A stretch of 64,000 nt of DNA from Streptomyces verrucosisporus (GCF_017114865.1 NZ_JADEYH010000025.1:1-64000), one strand, 5' to 3'; positions 19,475 through 28,556 are shown, counted from the stretch's first letter. Notes: generated from the sequence alone by a model not told the origin. Program-made: numbers and translations.

Positions 19475-20892
19475 ACGGTGCTCTCCTCGGTGTTCTCCGC
19501 ACGGGGGGCGGTGGCGGCCCGGCGGCCGGCGGCGCGGCGTGCGCGGGCGCGTCCGGCCCTCGTCTCCCGGGAAAGGTCGGCGAGGTAGCGGTCGAAGTCG
19601 ATCCGCATCCGCGGCCTGCGGTCGCTCCCCCAGCGGGCGGTGGCGTCGCGCAGATCGAGGTCGGTGGAGCGCCGCTGCTCCGCCGCCGGGGGGAGGGCGT
19701 AGGCGCCGGACAGGCGGGCGGCCGCGAGTTTGGCCTGCGCCTCGACGACGGGGAGGGCGGCGCCGGTCGACTGCATCAGCCCGACGAAGGCGAGATCGGG
19801 GTCGTCCAGGTGGAACACCCTTTTGTACAGGGGCAACTGCTCGGGTGCCCCGCCCGTCCAGCGGGCGGAGAGGAAGGGGACGGTGACGCGGTATCCGGTG
19901 GCCCAGACGATGACGTCGACCGGGTCGGAACGGCCGTCGGTGAAGACGACCCGGTCTCCTTCGAAGCGGTCGATGCCGGGCCGTGCGGCCACCTCTCCGT
20001 GGGTGAGGCGGTGCAGGATGGTGTCGCTGACGGTGGGGTGGTTCTGGAAGAGGCCGCCGGCGGGGGCGGGGAGCCCGTAGCGCTGCGGGGGGCCCACGGC
20101 CAGCCCGAGGAGGGCCTCGGCGATCCGCTGGCGGATCCGCCAGGGCAGGACGGACAGGGCGCCGCCGGTCGCGTCGGCCGGACGGCCGAACAGGTACTTG
20201 GGGACGATGTGCACCCCGCGGCGGGCCGAGAGGAGCACCGGGCCGCGGGCGGTGTACGAGGCGTCGACGGCGATGTCCATGGCGGAGTTGCCCATGCCGA
20301 CGACGAGCACCCGGCGGTCCCGGAAGATCTCGGCGGTGCGGTACTCGTGCGCGTGGATGCGGGTGCCCGAGAAGCTGCCGGGGTAGCCCGGTTCGGGCAG
20401 CCGGGGGTCCCAGTTGTGGCCGTTGGCGACCACGACCGCGTCGTAGCGGGCGGTGTCGCCGGTGTCGGTGGTGACGCGCCAGGCGTGTCCGGTGTCCGGC
20501 GCGTACCCGGGTCGCCGATGCCCCGGAGCGGCTCCCGTACCGTCCTCGCGCTCGACGCGGGCGACCGTGGTGTCGTAGCGGATGTGCGGGACGAGACCGA
20601 AGGTCTGCGCGTAGTTGGCGAGGTAGCCGGCCACGAGATCGGCCGACGGGTAGTCCGGCCACGAGGCCGGCATGGGGAAGTCCGCGAACTGGGTGCGGCC
20701 CTTGCTGGTGTTGAGGTGGAGCGAGGCGTAGGCCGGCGACAGACCGCTGCTGTTGTCGCGGGCCCACAGCCCTCCGGGCCGGTCGCCCTTCTCGTAGGTG
20801 ACGGTGTCGAGGCCGGCGTCGAGGAGTGCCTTGGTGGCGGCGAGGCCGGCCGCTCCGGCGCCGATCACGGCGACACGGCGGGGAGGGGGCAT
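19471..20892 (-). CDS. Flavin-containing monooxygenase (FMO/Baeyer-Villiger class)
   Basis: A 473-residue NADPH-dependent flavoprotein. It has an FAD-binding GAGAAGL near residue 10, the FMO fingerprint FSGTRIHAHEY, a second dinucleotide-binding GMGNSAMD near residue 190, and the ATGY motif (VIVWATGYRV). It oxygenates N, S or carbonyl groups; the substrate is unknown. ATG 20892 has AGGAG 8 bases upstream. It is first of three overlapping genes and divergent from a PucR-type regulator. Confidence 0.9.
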   Translation of the reverse strand: MPPPRRVAVIGAGAAGLAATKALLDAGLDTVTYEKGDRPGGLWARDNSSGLSPAYASLHLNTSKGRTQFADFPMPASWPDYPSADLVAGYLANYAQTFGLVPHIRYDTTVARVEREDGTGAAPGHRRPGYAPDTGHAWRVTTDTGDTARYDAVVVANGHNWDPRLPEPGYPGSFSGTRIHAHEYRTAEIFRDRRVLVVGMGNSAMDIAVDASYTARGPVLLSARRGVHIVPKYLFGRPADATGGALSVLPWRIRQRIAEALLGLAVGPPQRYGLPAPAGGLFQNHPTVSDTILHRLTHGEVAARPGIDRFEGDRVVFTDGRSDPVDVIVWATGYRVTVPFLSARWTGGAPEQLPLYKRVFHLDDPDLAFVGLMQSTGAALPVVEAQAKLAAARLSGAYALPPAAEQRRSTDLDLRDATARWGSDRRPRMRIDFDRYLADLSRETRAGRARARRAAGRRAATAPRAENTEESTV

Positions 20893-21125
20893 GGTGGCGT
20901 CTCCTGGGGCGGTACGGGAGGGCGGCGGGGCGATCACCGGTCGCCGCGCGCGGACGGGGCGCCGGAGGAACCGGAGGCGTGCCCCGGGGGCCGCTGGGGC
21001 GTTGGCGGCGGTCGGCCTGTGGTGGGACCCAACCGTAGGTGCGGCCCACCGGCCGGGACATGGCGCGCGTCACCCGTTTCGGCCCCCGCGTTGTTCCCTG
21101 TCACAAGGGCGGGCAGGATGACGGG

Positions 21126-22274
21126 ATGCACGCGCACGACGACTGGCCCCCGGTGGTCGATCTCATCGAGCGGGTCGTCGGCGAGGACGACCTGCTGCCC
21201 TCCGTCGTGGCCGCCGTCCGCACGATGGTGCAGGAGATCGCGGCCCTGCCCGCCTCCGACATCGCCGGGCACACCCGTGCGCTGCTGGCCGCGGCCACCC
21301 GGGCGCTGGCGGCCCGGCGGGGGCCGACGGAGGCGGAACTGTCGTTCGTGGAGGAACTGGCGGTGACGCGCGCCCGCCAGGGGGTGTCCATCGAGGCCGT
21401 GCTCGCGGCCGTGCACGTGGCCGAGCGGGCGATCTGGTCCCGCGCCCGGGAGCTGGCGGGACCGGCGGGGGTGGCGCCCGAGCGGCTGCTGGACGCACGG
21501 GAGCTGTACGACGACTGGGCCGAGGCCGTACGGGTCCGGCTGATCACCGCCCATCGCGCCACCGGGGCCGGTCAGGGGCCGCCGAGCGGTGAGCGGGACG
21601 CGGCGCTGCTGCGGCGGCTGTTCGCCGGCGGTTCGGCGGCGGCGCTGGCGGCCGCCGAGGCGGGTCTGCCGGCGGCGGGCGGACTGTGGGTGCTGGTCGC
21701 CCGGCCGGAGGACGCCCAGGTCGCGGCCGTCCCGGACCGCGCCCCCCGTGACCCGGGTGCCCGGTCGCTGTCCGCGCTGGTGGACGGCCTGCTGGTCGCC
21801 GTGCACGCCCGGCGGCCCCCGGACCGCACCGCCCGCACCGTGGTCCGGCCGGGAGCGGCGGCCGGGCTCGCCGGCCCCGGCGACCCGGAAGGGCTGGCCC
21901 TCGTACGGCGTCTCGCGGTGGACGCCCTCACGGCGGCCGAGTCGGCGGGGCGGTCCGGTGTGGTGCACGTCGCCGAGGTGGCGGCGCTGGCCGCGGTGGT
22001 GGACCGGGCCGATCTGGCGGCGGTGCTCCTGGACCGCCACGGGGCGGCGCTGGCCGGGCTGGGCGCGAACGCCGAGCCGGTCGCCCTCGCCGTCCGCGCC
22101 TGGCTGGAGGCCGACCGGGATGTGCCGGCGGCGGCCGGGCGGCTGTTCGTCCATCCCAACACGGTGCGCAACCGGATCCAGCGTTTCCACGGCGTCACCG
22201 GGATCGACCCCGCCGGGACCTTCGGGGCCGTAGACGCCTGGTGGCTGTGCCGGGCCTGGCTCGACCGGTCCTGA
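21126..22274 (+). CDS. PucR family transcriptional regulator
   Basis: A 382-residue protein with an N-terminal RsbRD-like helical domain (DLIERVVGEDDLLPSVV), a central GGDEF-like degenerate region and a C-terminal PucR HTH (VPAAAGRLFVHPNTVRNRI, near residue 345). ATG 21126 has AGGA 8 bases upstream. It is transcribed away from the flavin monooxygenase operon with about 230 bp between starts, and so is its likely activator. Confidence 0.88.
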   Translation: MHAHDDWPPVVDLIERVVGEDDLLPSVVAAVRTMVQEIAALPASDIAGHTRALLAAATRALAARRGPTEAELSFVEELAVTRARQGVSIEAVLAAVHVAERAIWSRARELAGPAGVAPERLLDARELYDDWAEAVRVRLITAHRATGAGQGPPSGERDAALLRRLFAGGSAAALAAAEAGLPAAGGLWVLVARPEDAQVAAVPDRAPRDPGARSLSALVDGLLVAVHARRPPDRTARTVVRPGAAAGLAGPGDPEGLALVRRLAVDALTAAESAGRSGVVHVAEVAALAAVVDRADLAAVLLDRHGAALAGLGANAEPVALAVRAWLEADRDVPAAAGRLFVHPNTVRNRIQRFHGVTGIDPAGTFGAVDAWWLCRAWLDRS

Positions 22275-22315
22275 CGGCCGCCGGCCCGCCGGACCACCCG
22301 GGCCGGGCCGGCAAC

Positions 22316-22345
22316 GGCGCCGTCCGGTTCGCTCCGGGCGGCGCC
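22316..22345 (+). terminator. Terminator hairpin after the PucR gene
   Basis: A 12-bp stem (GGCGCCGTCCGG with CCGGGCGGCGCC, one G-T pair) around a 6-nt loop lies 42 bp after the stop codon. Confidence 0.55.
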
Positions 22346-22442
22346 CCTGCCCGGCGGGCCCGCTGCACGTGGCCGATGGCGGCGGTGAGGGTGATGCGGC
22401 CGAGGGGAGGAAGCCTTCAGGGGGGCGGTGCGTCGTGGGCCT

Positions 22443-22884
22443 TCAGGGGTCGTCGCCGGACCGGTCTTCGGGGGGCCGCTCGTCGAGGACTCGGAAGAGG
22501 GCCGAGGCGACGAGGGCGACGACGCGGTCGTCGTCGTGGGCCAGTCGGCGCAGGACCTCCCGCGCGGTGGTGCCCGTGAGTTCGACCAGTGCCTGGGTGA
22601 TGCGGATCCGGGTCGCGGAGTCAGCGGTGGGCGCGGCGAGTTCACCGGCCAGGGCGGCCGTGATCCGGTCCGCGCACCACCGCGTCCGGATCCCCGAGGG
22701 CATCCGTGAGCACCTCGATGGCGCCCGGAGTCTTGGGTGTCTCGGCGATCGCCGGCACCGCACGCCGCCGGATGACGGCGTCCTCCGCGTGCGCGCCGGC
22801 GGTCGGGGCCGCCTGGAGCCGGACCGACGAGTCCTCGGCGCTCAGGGCATCGGCCACACAGGTGTCCTGCGGGGTCGTGTCGAT
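22443..22884 (-). pseudogene. HEAT-repeat protein remnant, start codon lost and frameshifted
   Basis: Read from about 22884, the frame gives HEAT-type helices (VADALSAEDSSVRLQAA, GAIEVLTDALGDPDAVVR). At about 22680-22690 the sense moves one frame to ITAALAGELAAPT and AREVLRRLAHDDDRVVALV, ending at 22443. A strong AGGAGG (22898-22893) is followed 8 bases later by ATC, not ATG, so the start codon appears mutated. HEAT repeats bind other proteins; Streptomyces has many small stand-alone ones. A MerR-type dyad lies just upstream, so this was probably part of a MerR-regulated unit. Confidence 0.55.
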
Positions 22885-22913
22885 CGGGACCACCTCCTGG
22901 GCCCCAAGTGGAA

Positions 22914-22934
22914 ACCTTGTCACCGTGTCAAGGT
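22914..22934 (-). promoter_or_regulatory. MerR-family-type operator/promoter
   Basis: A 21-bp dyad has arms ACCTTGTCAC and GTGTCAAGGT around one base, with one mismatch. On the minus strand CTTGAC (-35, 22938-22933) overlaps the dyad, and the spacer to a weak -10 (TCCACT, 22912-22907) is about 19 bp. The long spacer spanning a dyad is the hallmark of MerR/SoxR/CueR promoters. It points at the broken HEAT gene. No MerR gene is in the window. Confidence 0.5.
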
Positions 22935-23144
22935 CAAGCATGTGACCGGCGAATCGGGAGACCCCCAGGTCAGGGGCGTCCTCCTGAGCGTACCGAGGTG
23001 GTGACCGTCCCGGTCGGGAGGCCGGGTGCACGGGCGCCCGGGACATGTTGGACGGACCGGTACCGCACCGGACCTGGCAGACCTCGGCGGCCTGCTGCCC
23101 CGACCCGCTCCGGGGCAGCAGACGTGAGAGGCCCCACGAGAAAC

Positions 23145-23161
23145 CGAGTCCAAAGGACTCG
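23145..23161 (+). promoter_or_regulatory. Hairpin that hides a ribosome binding site
   Basis: CGAGTCCAAAGGACTCG forms a perfect 7-bp stem with an AAA loop. The only Shine-Dalgarno (AAAGGA, 23152-23157) for the ATG at 23163 lies inside it. Such an arrangement can repress translation until the hairpin is opened. Confidence 0.5.
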
Positions 23162-23162
23162 C

Positions 23163-23852
23163 ATGCGTGACGGAATCGCCTGGATAGGCGCACACAGCAC
23201 CACGGCCAGTTCAGCCGCCCTGCCTGGCATGCTCGGCGGCATCTCGCTGCCCCTCGCCCGGGGTGTCGAGGCGGACGGGTTCCTCATCAACCCGGGCGCC
23301 GACCTCGACCAGATCGCCGACCGCACCCTCGGCAAGGACCTCGCCGTGCCGGCGGGGCGACGGGACGACCGGTCGCCTCACATCAATCGCGCGATGTACG
23401 GGACGTGCGGTGACTGGGTGTACGTGCTGGAGGACTGGGGCATGGCGACGTGGGCCACCGGCTACCGAACGGTGGAGTCGATGCGGCCCGCACCAGGCGA
23501 GGAGATCCTCTGCGTGACGCTGGACCCGTGGAACCCGCCGCGGAAGATCATTCATGCGCCGGGGGACGGGCGTGCCCGTGAGGCCGGATTCGGGGAGGAC
23601 ACCGGGGAGGGATCGTCCCTGGACGCGGCACTCCACGCAGCCGGCGCGGTGTTCCCGTCCATAGCGGAGGTGGGCGAAGCCGCCGTGGCGGCCTACTACG
23701 AGGAGCACGGGCCCCGGCTGCCCGCGGCGGTGTTCACCGCCGTCGGCGACTACTGCGGCCTGTCCATCGACCAGGAAACCGTTCAGGCCGGCGACCTTCC
23801 CGCGGTCATGATCGGATGGCGGATCTCCTCGCCGTCACCGCGGTGGGCGTGA
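23163..23852 (+). CDS. Uncharacterised 229-residue protein (DUF6461-like layout)
   Basis: I do not recognise it with certainty. There is no signal peptide or membrane helix. A central segment (CGDWVYVLEDWGMATWATGY) and the C-terminal AVGDYCGLSIDQETVQAGDL resemble the general layout of actinobacterial DUF6461 proteins. Codon use is typical of the genome, so the gene looks real. ATG 23163 is chosen for AAGGA five bases upstream, although that site is buried in a hairpin. Confidence 0.6.
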   Translation: MRDGIAWIGAHSTTASSAALPGMLGGISLPLARGVEADGFLINPGADLDQIADRTLGKDLAVPAGRRDDRSPHINRAMYGTCGDWVYVLEDWGMATWATGYRTVESMRPAPGEEILCVTLDPWNPPRKIIHAPGDGRAREAGFGEDTGEGSSLDAALHAAGAVFPSIAEVGEAAVAAYYEEHGPRLPAAVFTAVGDYCGLSIDQETVQAGDLPAVMIGWRISSPSPRWA

Positions 23853-24212
23853 AGGGGCGTCGGCCAGCCGTACGAGGGTGGCGAAGTCGGGGTCGCCCCG
23901 AGCCCTCCCCGGCCCGACCAGGGCGCCCCACGGCGTTCGCTCGGCCGGGCGGTGGTGTGGCCGGCGAACACCGAGGGTGGCCGGAGCAGGTCGGCGCGCG
24001 GTCGGCGGGCTGATGACGACGGAGCACGGCCACCGGTAGGCCCCTGGTCGGCCGGGCGCCCCGAGCGCAGCGGTCATCGCGCGAACCGCATGCCGCGAGC
24101 GCCGGCTCGGAGACCCGCGGCCGTCCTCTGCCGGTGGGCTCCGCGACGGGACGCCCGCTCACACGTGCCGGGGAACCCGTTCCGCCGGGCCGTGTGTCCG
24201 CGCGGGAGCGGC
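23853..24212. other. Gap between convergent genes, no supported gene
   Basis: These 360 bp lie between a plus-strand gene and the minus-strand quinone-reductase-like gene. A minus-strand frame around 23870-23960 (ALVGPGRARGDPDF, FATLVRLADA) looks faintly protein-like, but it has no start or homologous context. I see no terminator that stands out. Confidence 0.3.
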
Positions 24213-25118
24213 TCAGACGACCATGACCCGGCGCCCGCGCGTGTGACCGGCCCGGCTGTCGATGTGCGCCGCCGCGGCCTCGGCGAGTGTGTACGACTTC
24301 TCGACCGGGATGTGGAGCCTCCCCCGCGAGATGAGGCCGACGGTCTCGGCGAGCGCTTCGGGCATGCTCCCGGCCACGCCGGAGAACCGGGCACCGAACT
24401 CCGGGGCGGCGAGATCGGCGATGGAGACCACTTTCCGCGGGTCCCCGGTCAGCTCGACGAGTTCGCGGATCACGCCCGATCCGGCCAGATCGAGCGCCGC
24501 GTCGACACGGCCGAGCGACCGCACCCGCTCGACCCAGCCCTCACCGTACGTCGTGGCGAGGGCGCCCAGGCTGCGCAGGTAGTCCTGGTTGGCGGCCCCG
24601 GCCGTGCCGATCACCGTGACGCCGCGCTCACGGGCGATCTGCAGCACCGCCGATCCGACTCCCCCTGACGCGCCGCTGACCAGCAGCGTCTGCCCGGGCT
24701 CCACACCGGCCTCGCCGATGATGCGCAGCGCGGTCTCCATCACGGAGGGGTATCCGGCCGCCTCTTCGAACGTCAGGCCCTCGGGTATCCGGGCCCAGGC
24801 AGACAGCACGGCGAACTCGGCATAGGTGCTCGCGCCTTCGCCGAACACGCGGTCGCCGGCCTCGATGCCTTCGACGCCCTCGCCGATCTCGTCCACCACC
24901 CCGGAGGCGTCCTGCCCGACCCCGGCGGGCAGCTCGATCGGACGGATCTTCTGGAGCTGTCCTTCCCGGATCCTCCAGTCCACGGGGTTCACTCCCGCCG
25001 CCCGCACGGCGATTCGTATCTGGCCGGGGCCCGCGTGGGGCTCCTCGGCGTCCGTGAGTTGCAGAACGTCCGGACCGCCGAACTCGGCGAAGCTCACCTT
25101 CTTCATACGATCGACCAT
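24213..25118 (-). CDS. NADP-dependent quinone reductase-like medium-chain oxidoreductase
   Basis: A 301-residue zinc-independent MDR (quinone oxidoreductase group). The GroES-like half is residues 1-120 (AGVNPVDWRIREG, GQDASGVVDEIG). The Rossmann half carries SGASGGVGSAVLQIA near residue 150. The start is ATG 25118 or 25106; neither has a good Shine-Dalgarno, so a leaderless start is possible. It is divergent from a TetR gene, with a dyad directly before its start, making it a probable TetR target in electrophile or quinone detoxification. Confidence 0.88.
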   Translation of the reverse strand: MVDRMKKVSFAEFGGPDVLQLTDAEEPHAGPGQIRIAVRAAGVNPVDWRIREGQLQKIRPIELPAGVGQDASGVVDEIGEGVEGIEAGDRVFGEGASTYAEFAVLSAWARIPEGLTFEEAAGYPSVMETALRIIGEAGVEPGQTLLVSGASGGVGSAVLQIARERGVTVIGTAGAANQDYLRSLGALATTYGEGWVERVRSLGRVDAALDLAGSGVIRELVELTGDPRKVVSIADLAAPEFGARFSGVAGSMPEALAETVGLISRGRLHIPVEKSYTLAEAAAAHIDSRAGHTRGRRVMVV

Positions 25119-25121
25119 AAC

Positions 25122-25134
25122 ACTAACCGTTAGT
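25122..25134. promoter_or_regulatory. TetR-type operator
   Basis: ACTAACCGTTAGT is a perfect 6-bp inverted repeat around one base. It lies 4 bp upstream of the oxidoreductase start and 43 bp upstream of the divergent TetR start. AT-rich sequence around it makes it stand out in this GC-rich DNA. Confidence 0.6.
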
Positions 25135-25176
25135 TTTAAAAAACTGTTCTACTTTCACACCTGGTAGTGTCAAGCC

Positions 25177-25764
25177 ATGACCGCGCCACCCGGACGCCGT
25201 GAACGCAAGAAGGCCGCGACCCGCCGGAAGATCGCCGACACCGCCCTGCGGCTCTTCCTGGACCGCGGATACGACGCGGTGGGCATTCGTGACGTGGCCG
25301 CCGAGGCCGACGTGGCCGTCACCACAGTCTTCTCCCACTTCGCCTCGAAAGAGGCCCTGGTGTTCGAGCAGGACGAGGACTTCGAGCAACGTCTCGTTCA
25401 GGCGGTCACCGGCCGGGCGCCGCACGAGCCGCTCATCCCCGCACTGTGCCGCGAGATCCAGGCCCTGGTGCGCCACTGCGCGGCGGACAGCGCCGCCCCG
25501 GTCTGGCGCATGGTCGACGAAACGCCTGCGCTGCGGAAGTACGAGGAGTCGATGATGCTGCGCCACGCGGAGTCGCTGGCGACGGCCATCGCCGACGATC
25601 CCGGCCTGCCGCAGACCACGACCGCCTGCCGGACGATCGCGAGGTTCGCGGTCGACGCCTATTCACTGGCCCGTGAGGCGGCCGACCCGGAGGCCGCGGT
25701 GGACGAGATCTTCCGGATGATCGAGGCGGCCTGGGAGGCCGCCCGCCCCGCGCGGGACACGTAA
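25177..25764 (+). CDS. TetR family transcriptional regulator
   Basis: A 195-residue regulator with HTH GIRDVAAEADVAVTTVFSHF (residues 35-54) and a C-terminal domain of the MftR-like kind. A -10-like TAGTGT (25165-25170) ends 6 bases before the ATG, so the mRNA is probably leaderless. It is divergent from the quinone-reductase-like gene and shares its operator region. Confidence 0.9.
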   Translation: MTAPPGRRERKKAATRRKIADTALRLFLDRGYDAVGIRDVAAEADVAVTTVFSHFASKEALVFEQDEDFEQRLVQAVTGRAPHEPLIPALCREIQALVRHCAADSAAPVWRMVDETPALRKYEESMMLRHAESLATAIADDPGLPQTTTACRTIARFAVDAYSLAREAADPEAAVDEIFRMIEAAWEAARPARDT

Positions 25765-26390
25765 CCGTTCCTCCGGGCAGACCAGGGTCAGGTCGGGAAC
25801 GAGGAGCTCCGGCCCGCGCGTCGGGACGGTCCCGGCACGCTCGACCGTGGACCGGGGCCCCGGTGGCGAAGGGATCGCTCTTCTCGTCGCCGACCAGGAG
25901 CGTGAACTCGCCGGTGGACAAGGCATCGCCGAAGCCGACCGTGTGGGTCGGAGGGAGCCACCGGCACCGCCAGGTTCGCCGTGGTGCTGGTGCGCGCCCG
26001 GAAGCGCGGCGTGCAGGAGCCACCGCCCGCCGGGGCCTGGCGCCCGGTCCCGGCGGGCGGCCCACCACGTCACCGTCCTCCGGCTACGCCCCCGTCTCAG
26101 CAGGCAGCCGCTCGCCGACTCCGTCGGGGTCGTGGACTACTGGACCGAGGACCGCGAGAACTCGGTCATCGCGGTGGCTGTGGCCCCTGAGTCATGAGAA
26201 GAAGGCCCGCGGGCGGCCAAAGGCGTGCACCCGCCACCGGCCCGCGGACAAGCCGCCCCTCTCGCTGAGCAACCGGTGTGGGCATTGGCACGGGGGGATT
26301 CTCCCCCGGGTACCACAGATGACGTTCGGCCGATTCGCCGGCGGCACCCGTGGGAGCGACCGGGCGCGGCCCGTTCCGTACCCTGGCGGC
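25765..26390. other. 626-bp gap with scattered gene fragments
   Basis: On the plus strand, bases about 26105-26197 read LADSVGVVDYWTEDREN then IAVAVAPES-stop with strict G/C third positions, which looks like the tail of a lost gene. On the minus strand, about 25945-25860 reads GFGDALSTGEFTLLVGDEKS, another coding-like scrap. Neither has a start, and I recognise neither. The sirtuin promoter (TACCCT, 26379-26384) is at the right end. Confidence 0.35.
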
Positions 26391-27320
26391 ATGCGCGTAC
26401 GCCCCACCTTGAGCTGGACACCCACCGGGGAGCTGCCGCCGGGCACCACGGACCTGGCACCGGTCGCCGATGCGCTGAGCGCCGGCGGCGTACTGGTGCT
26501 CAGCGGGGCGGGCATCTCCACGGAGTCGGGGATCCCCGACTACCGGGGCGTGGACGGAAGCCTGAACAGGCACACCCCGATGACCTACCAGGACTTCACC
26601 GCCAGTGCCCGGGCCCGGCGCCGGTACTGGGCGCGCAGCCATCTCGGCTGGCGCACCTTCGGCCGCGCCCGCCCCAACGCCGGACACCGGGCCGTGGCCG
26701 CCCTGGGGCGGCACGGGCTGCTCTCGGGTGTGATCACCCAGAACGTCGACGGTCTGCACCAGTCCGCCGGCAGTGAGGGCGTCGTGGAGCTCCACGGAAG
26801 CCTGGCCCGGGTCGTCTGCCTGTCCTGCGGCGCCCTCAGCCCGCGCCGCGAACTCGCCCGGCGGCTGGAGGAGGCCAACGCCGGCTTCCAGCCGGTGGCC
26901 GCGGGGATCAACCCCGACGGCGACGCCGACCTCACCGACGAGCAGGTCGGGGACTTCTCCGTGGTGCCCTGCGCGCTCTGCGGCGGCGTACTCAAACCGG
27001 ATGTGGTGTTCTTCGGCGAGACCGTTCCGCCGCCGCGGGTCGAGCACTGCCGCGGGCTGGTCCGCAAGGCGTCCTCGCTGCTGGTTCTGGGCTCCTCGCT
27101 GACGGTGATGTCCGGGCTCCGGTTCGTCCGCCAGGCGGCCAAGGAAGGGAAGCCGGTGCTGATCGTCAACCGGGATCCGACCCGGGGCGACCGGCACGCC
27201 CTCACCCGGGTCGCGCTCCCGCTGGGAGCGGCCCTCGCCACCGTGGCCGGCCGGCTGGGCGTCCCCGTCGATGGACAGGTGCCGGCCGCGGATGAGACTG
27301 CGACGGGCTGCGGGCGGTGA
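26391..27320 (+). CDS. Sir2 family NAD-dependent protein deacylase (sirtuin)
   Basis: A 309-residue sirtuin. NAD-binding motifs are GAGISTESGIPDYRG (near residue 41) and TQNVDGLHQSAG. The catalytic His is in VELHGSLARV, and the zinc site is CLSCG with CALCG further on. It removes acyl groups from protein lysines, making O-acyl-ADP-ribose. ATG 26391 lies 6 bases after a -10-like TACCCT with no Shine-Dalgarno, so it is probably leaderless. The target cannot be told from context. Confidence 0.93.
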   Translation: MRVRPTLSWTPTGELPPGTTDLAPVADALSAGGVLVLSGAGISTESGIPDYRGVDGSLNRHTPMTYQDFTASARARRRYWARSHLGWRTFGRARPNAGHRAVAALGRHGLLSGVITQNVDGLHQSAGSEGVVELHGSLARVVCLSCGALSPRRELARRLEEANAGFQPVAAGINPDGDADLTDEQVGDFSVVPCALCGGVLKPDVVFFGETVPPPRVEHCRGLVRKASSLLVLGSSLTVMSGLRFVRQAAKEGKPVLIVNRDPTRGDRHALTRVALPLGAALATVAGRLGVPVDGQVPAADETATGCGR

Positions 27321-27365
27321 CCGAACGGCTGCCGTCGAAGGGGGCGCGAGGGGCGGGGGCCTGCC

Positions 27366-27537
27366 TCAGACCGGCTTGCGCCACACGGGGACGTGTTTCG
27401 TGGAGTCCTGGGTGAACGGCGTCCCGTCCCAGCCCGCGACGCGCTGTTCCAGCTCGAGTCCGGCGATCCGTGCCATCGGTCTCCTCGGCGTCGTAGCGTT
27501 CGGCGTTCGCACGGTTCCACAGCTCACTGCTCGTCAC
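27366..27537 (-). pseudogene. SAM-dependent methyltransferase collapsed to its two ends
   Basis: The GTG at 27537 begins a typical class I methyltransferase N-terminus (TSSELWNRANAERYDAEE). About 19 codons later the sequence jumps to the family C-terminus, read one frame over (RIAGLELEQRVAGWDGTPFT, then HVPVWRKPV-stop at 27366). Some 200 codons, including the whole SAM-binding Rossmann core, are missing. The remnant is 172 bp and cannot be active. Confidence 0.7.
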
Positions 27538-27607
27538 AGGTGACCACTCTGCCGGGCGCAAAGGGGCACAGTCGACGCGTTCACCCTCCGCCGGGCCCTG
27601 TACGGGC

Positions 27608-28405
27608 TCAGCCCGGGTTCGGGGCGAGCACCACGAAGTCCGCGTTAGACGGATCGAGGCAGACGGCCATCCGGCCGACGCCCTCCGCGTCCTCCGGTCC
27701 CATCTGCACGCTCCCGCCGTTCCCGGTGACCGCGGCGACCGCGGCGTCGCAGTCGGTGACCTGGAAGACCGGATGCCAGTAGGGCCGGCCGTCCGCCAGG
27801 GCGAGGTCCTCGGTACGCAGTCCCATGACGCCGCCGTGCGCACGTTCCCGGGGAAGCCCGGCGGCCATGATGACGGAGTACGTGCCCGCACCGCCCGGCA
27901 GCTTCGTGTCGCTGAACCGCCAGCCGAGGACGTCCCCGTAGAACTCCTTCGCCGCCGCGGTGTCGCTGGTGTACAGCTCCGTCCACATCAGTGAGCCCGG
28001 CCGGCCCATCAGCTCGACACCGGCGCTCTTGCCCGGTTGCCAGACTGCGAACTGGCCGCCCAGCTGATCGCTGTACTGCGCCATCCGGCCCCACTCCCCC
28101 AGGTCCGTCGGCGCCACGCGCACGGTGCCGCCCGCCCGCTCGACGGCCCGGGTCGTGGCGTCCGCGTCGGCGACGCGGTAGTAGACCATCCACGCCGGGC
28201 GCGCGCCCTCCTCGGTCAGCCTGCCGAGCCCGGCCACGGTCCTGCCGTCCTTCCGGAGCATTCCGCCCTCGGGGTCCTCCCCCTCCCCCATGGGCTCGTA
28301 CTCCCAGCCGAACACCGCGCCGTAGAAGGCCGCGGCGGCCCGGACGTCGGGGGCGCCCAGATCGAGCATGCAGGGGGACCCGGGGACGAAGTCGGTGGTG
28401 GTCAC
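27608..28405 (-). CDS. Two-domain VOC (glyoxalase/bleomycin-resistance fold) protein
   Basis: 265 residues forming two VOC modules (residues about 10-125, starting MLDLGAPDVRAAAAFYGAVFGW, and about 140-260, starting WTELYTSDTAAAKEFYGDVLGW). VOC proteins bind metals and small molecules or act as lyases/dioxygenases; this pair is of the hydrolase-like CFP30/27kDa-antigen type. GTG 28405 is chosen for the AAGGG upstream. Confidence 0.85.
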   Translation of the reverse strand: MTTTDFVPGSPCMLDLGAPDVRAAAAFYGAVFGWEYEPMGEGEDPEGGMLRKDGRTVAGLGRLTEEGARPAWMVYYRVADADATTRAVERAGGTVRVAPTDLGEWGRMAQYSDQLGGQFAVWQPGKSAGVELMGRPGSLMWTELYTSDTAAAKEFYGDVLGWRFSDTKLPGGAGTYSVIMAAGLPRERAHGGVMGLRTEDLALADGRPYWHPVFQVTDCDAAVAAVTGNGGSVQMGPEDAEGVGRMAVCLDPSNADFVVLAPNPG

Positions 28406-28556
28406 GGCGTTTCCCTTCCACGAGTCCTGTATGACCTCAGCGTGACACCCGGCACTGACACTCGCCCGCCGGCCCGGTCGTTCGGGTGCCGGTGACGGCG
28501 GCACCGTGGCGGTCTGCCGAACACCGCGGCTGCTGTGTGTCCGTCACGGGGTGCAC

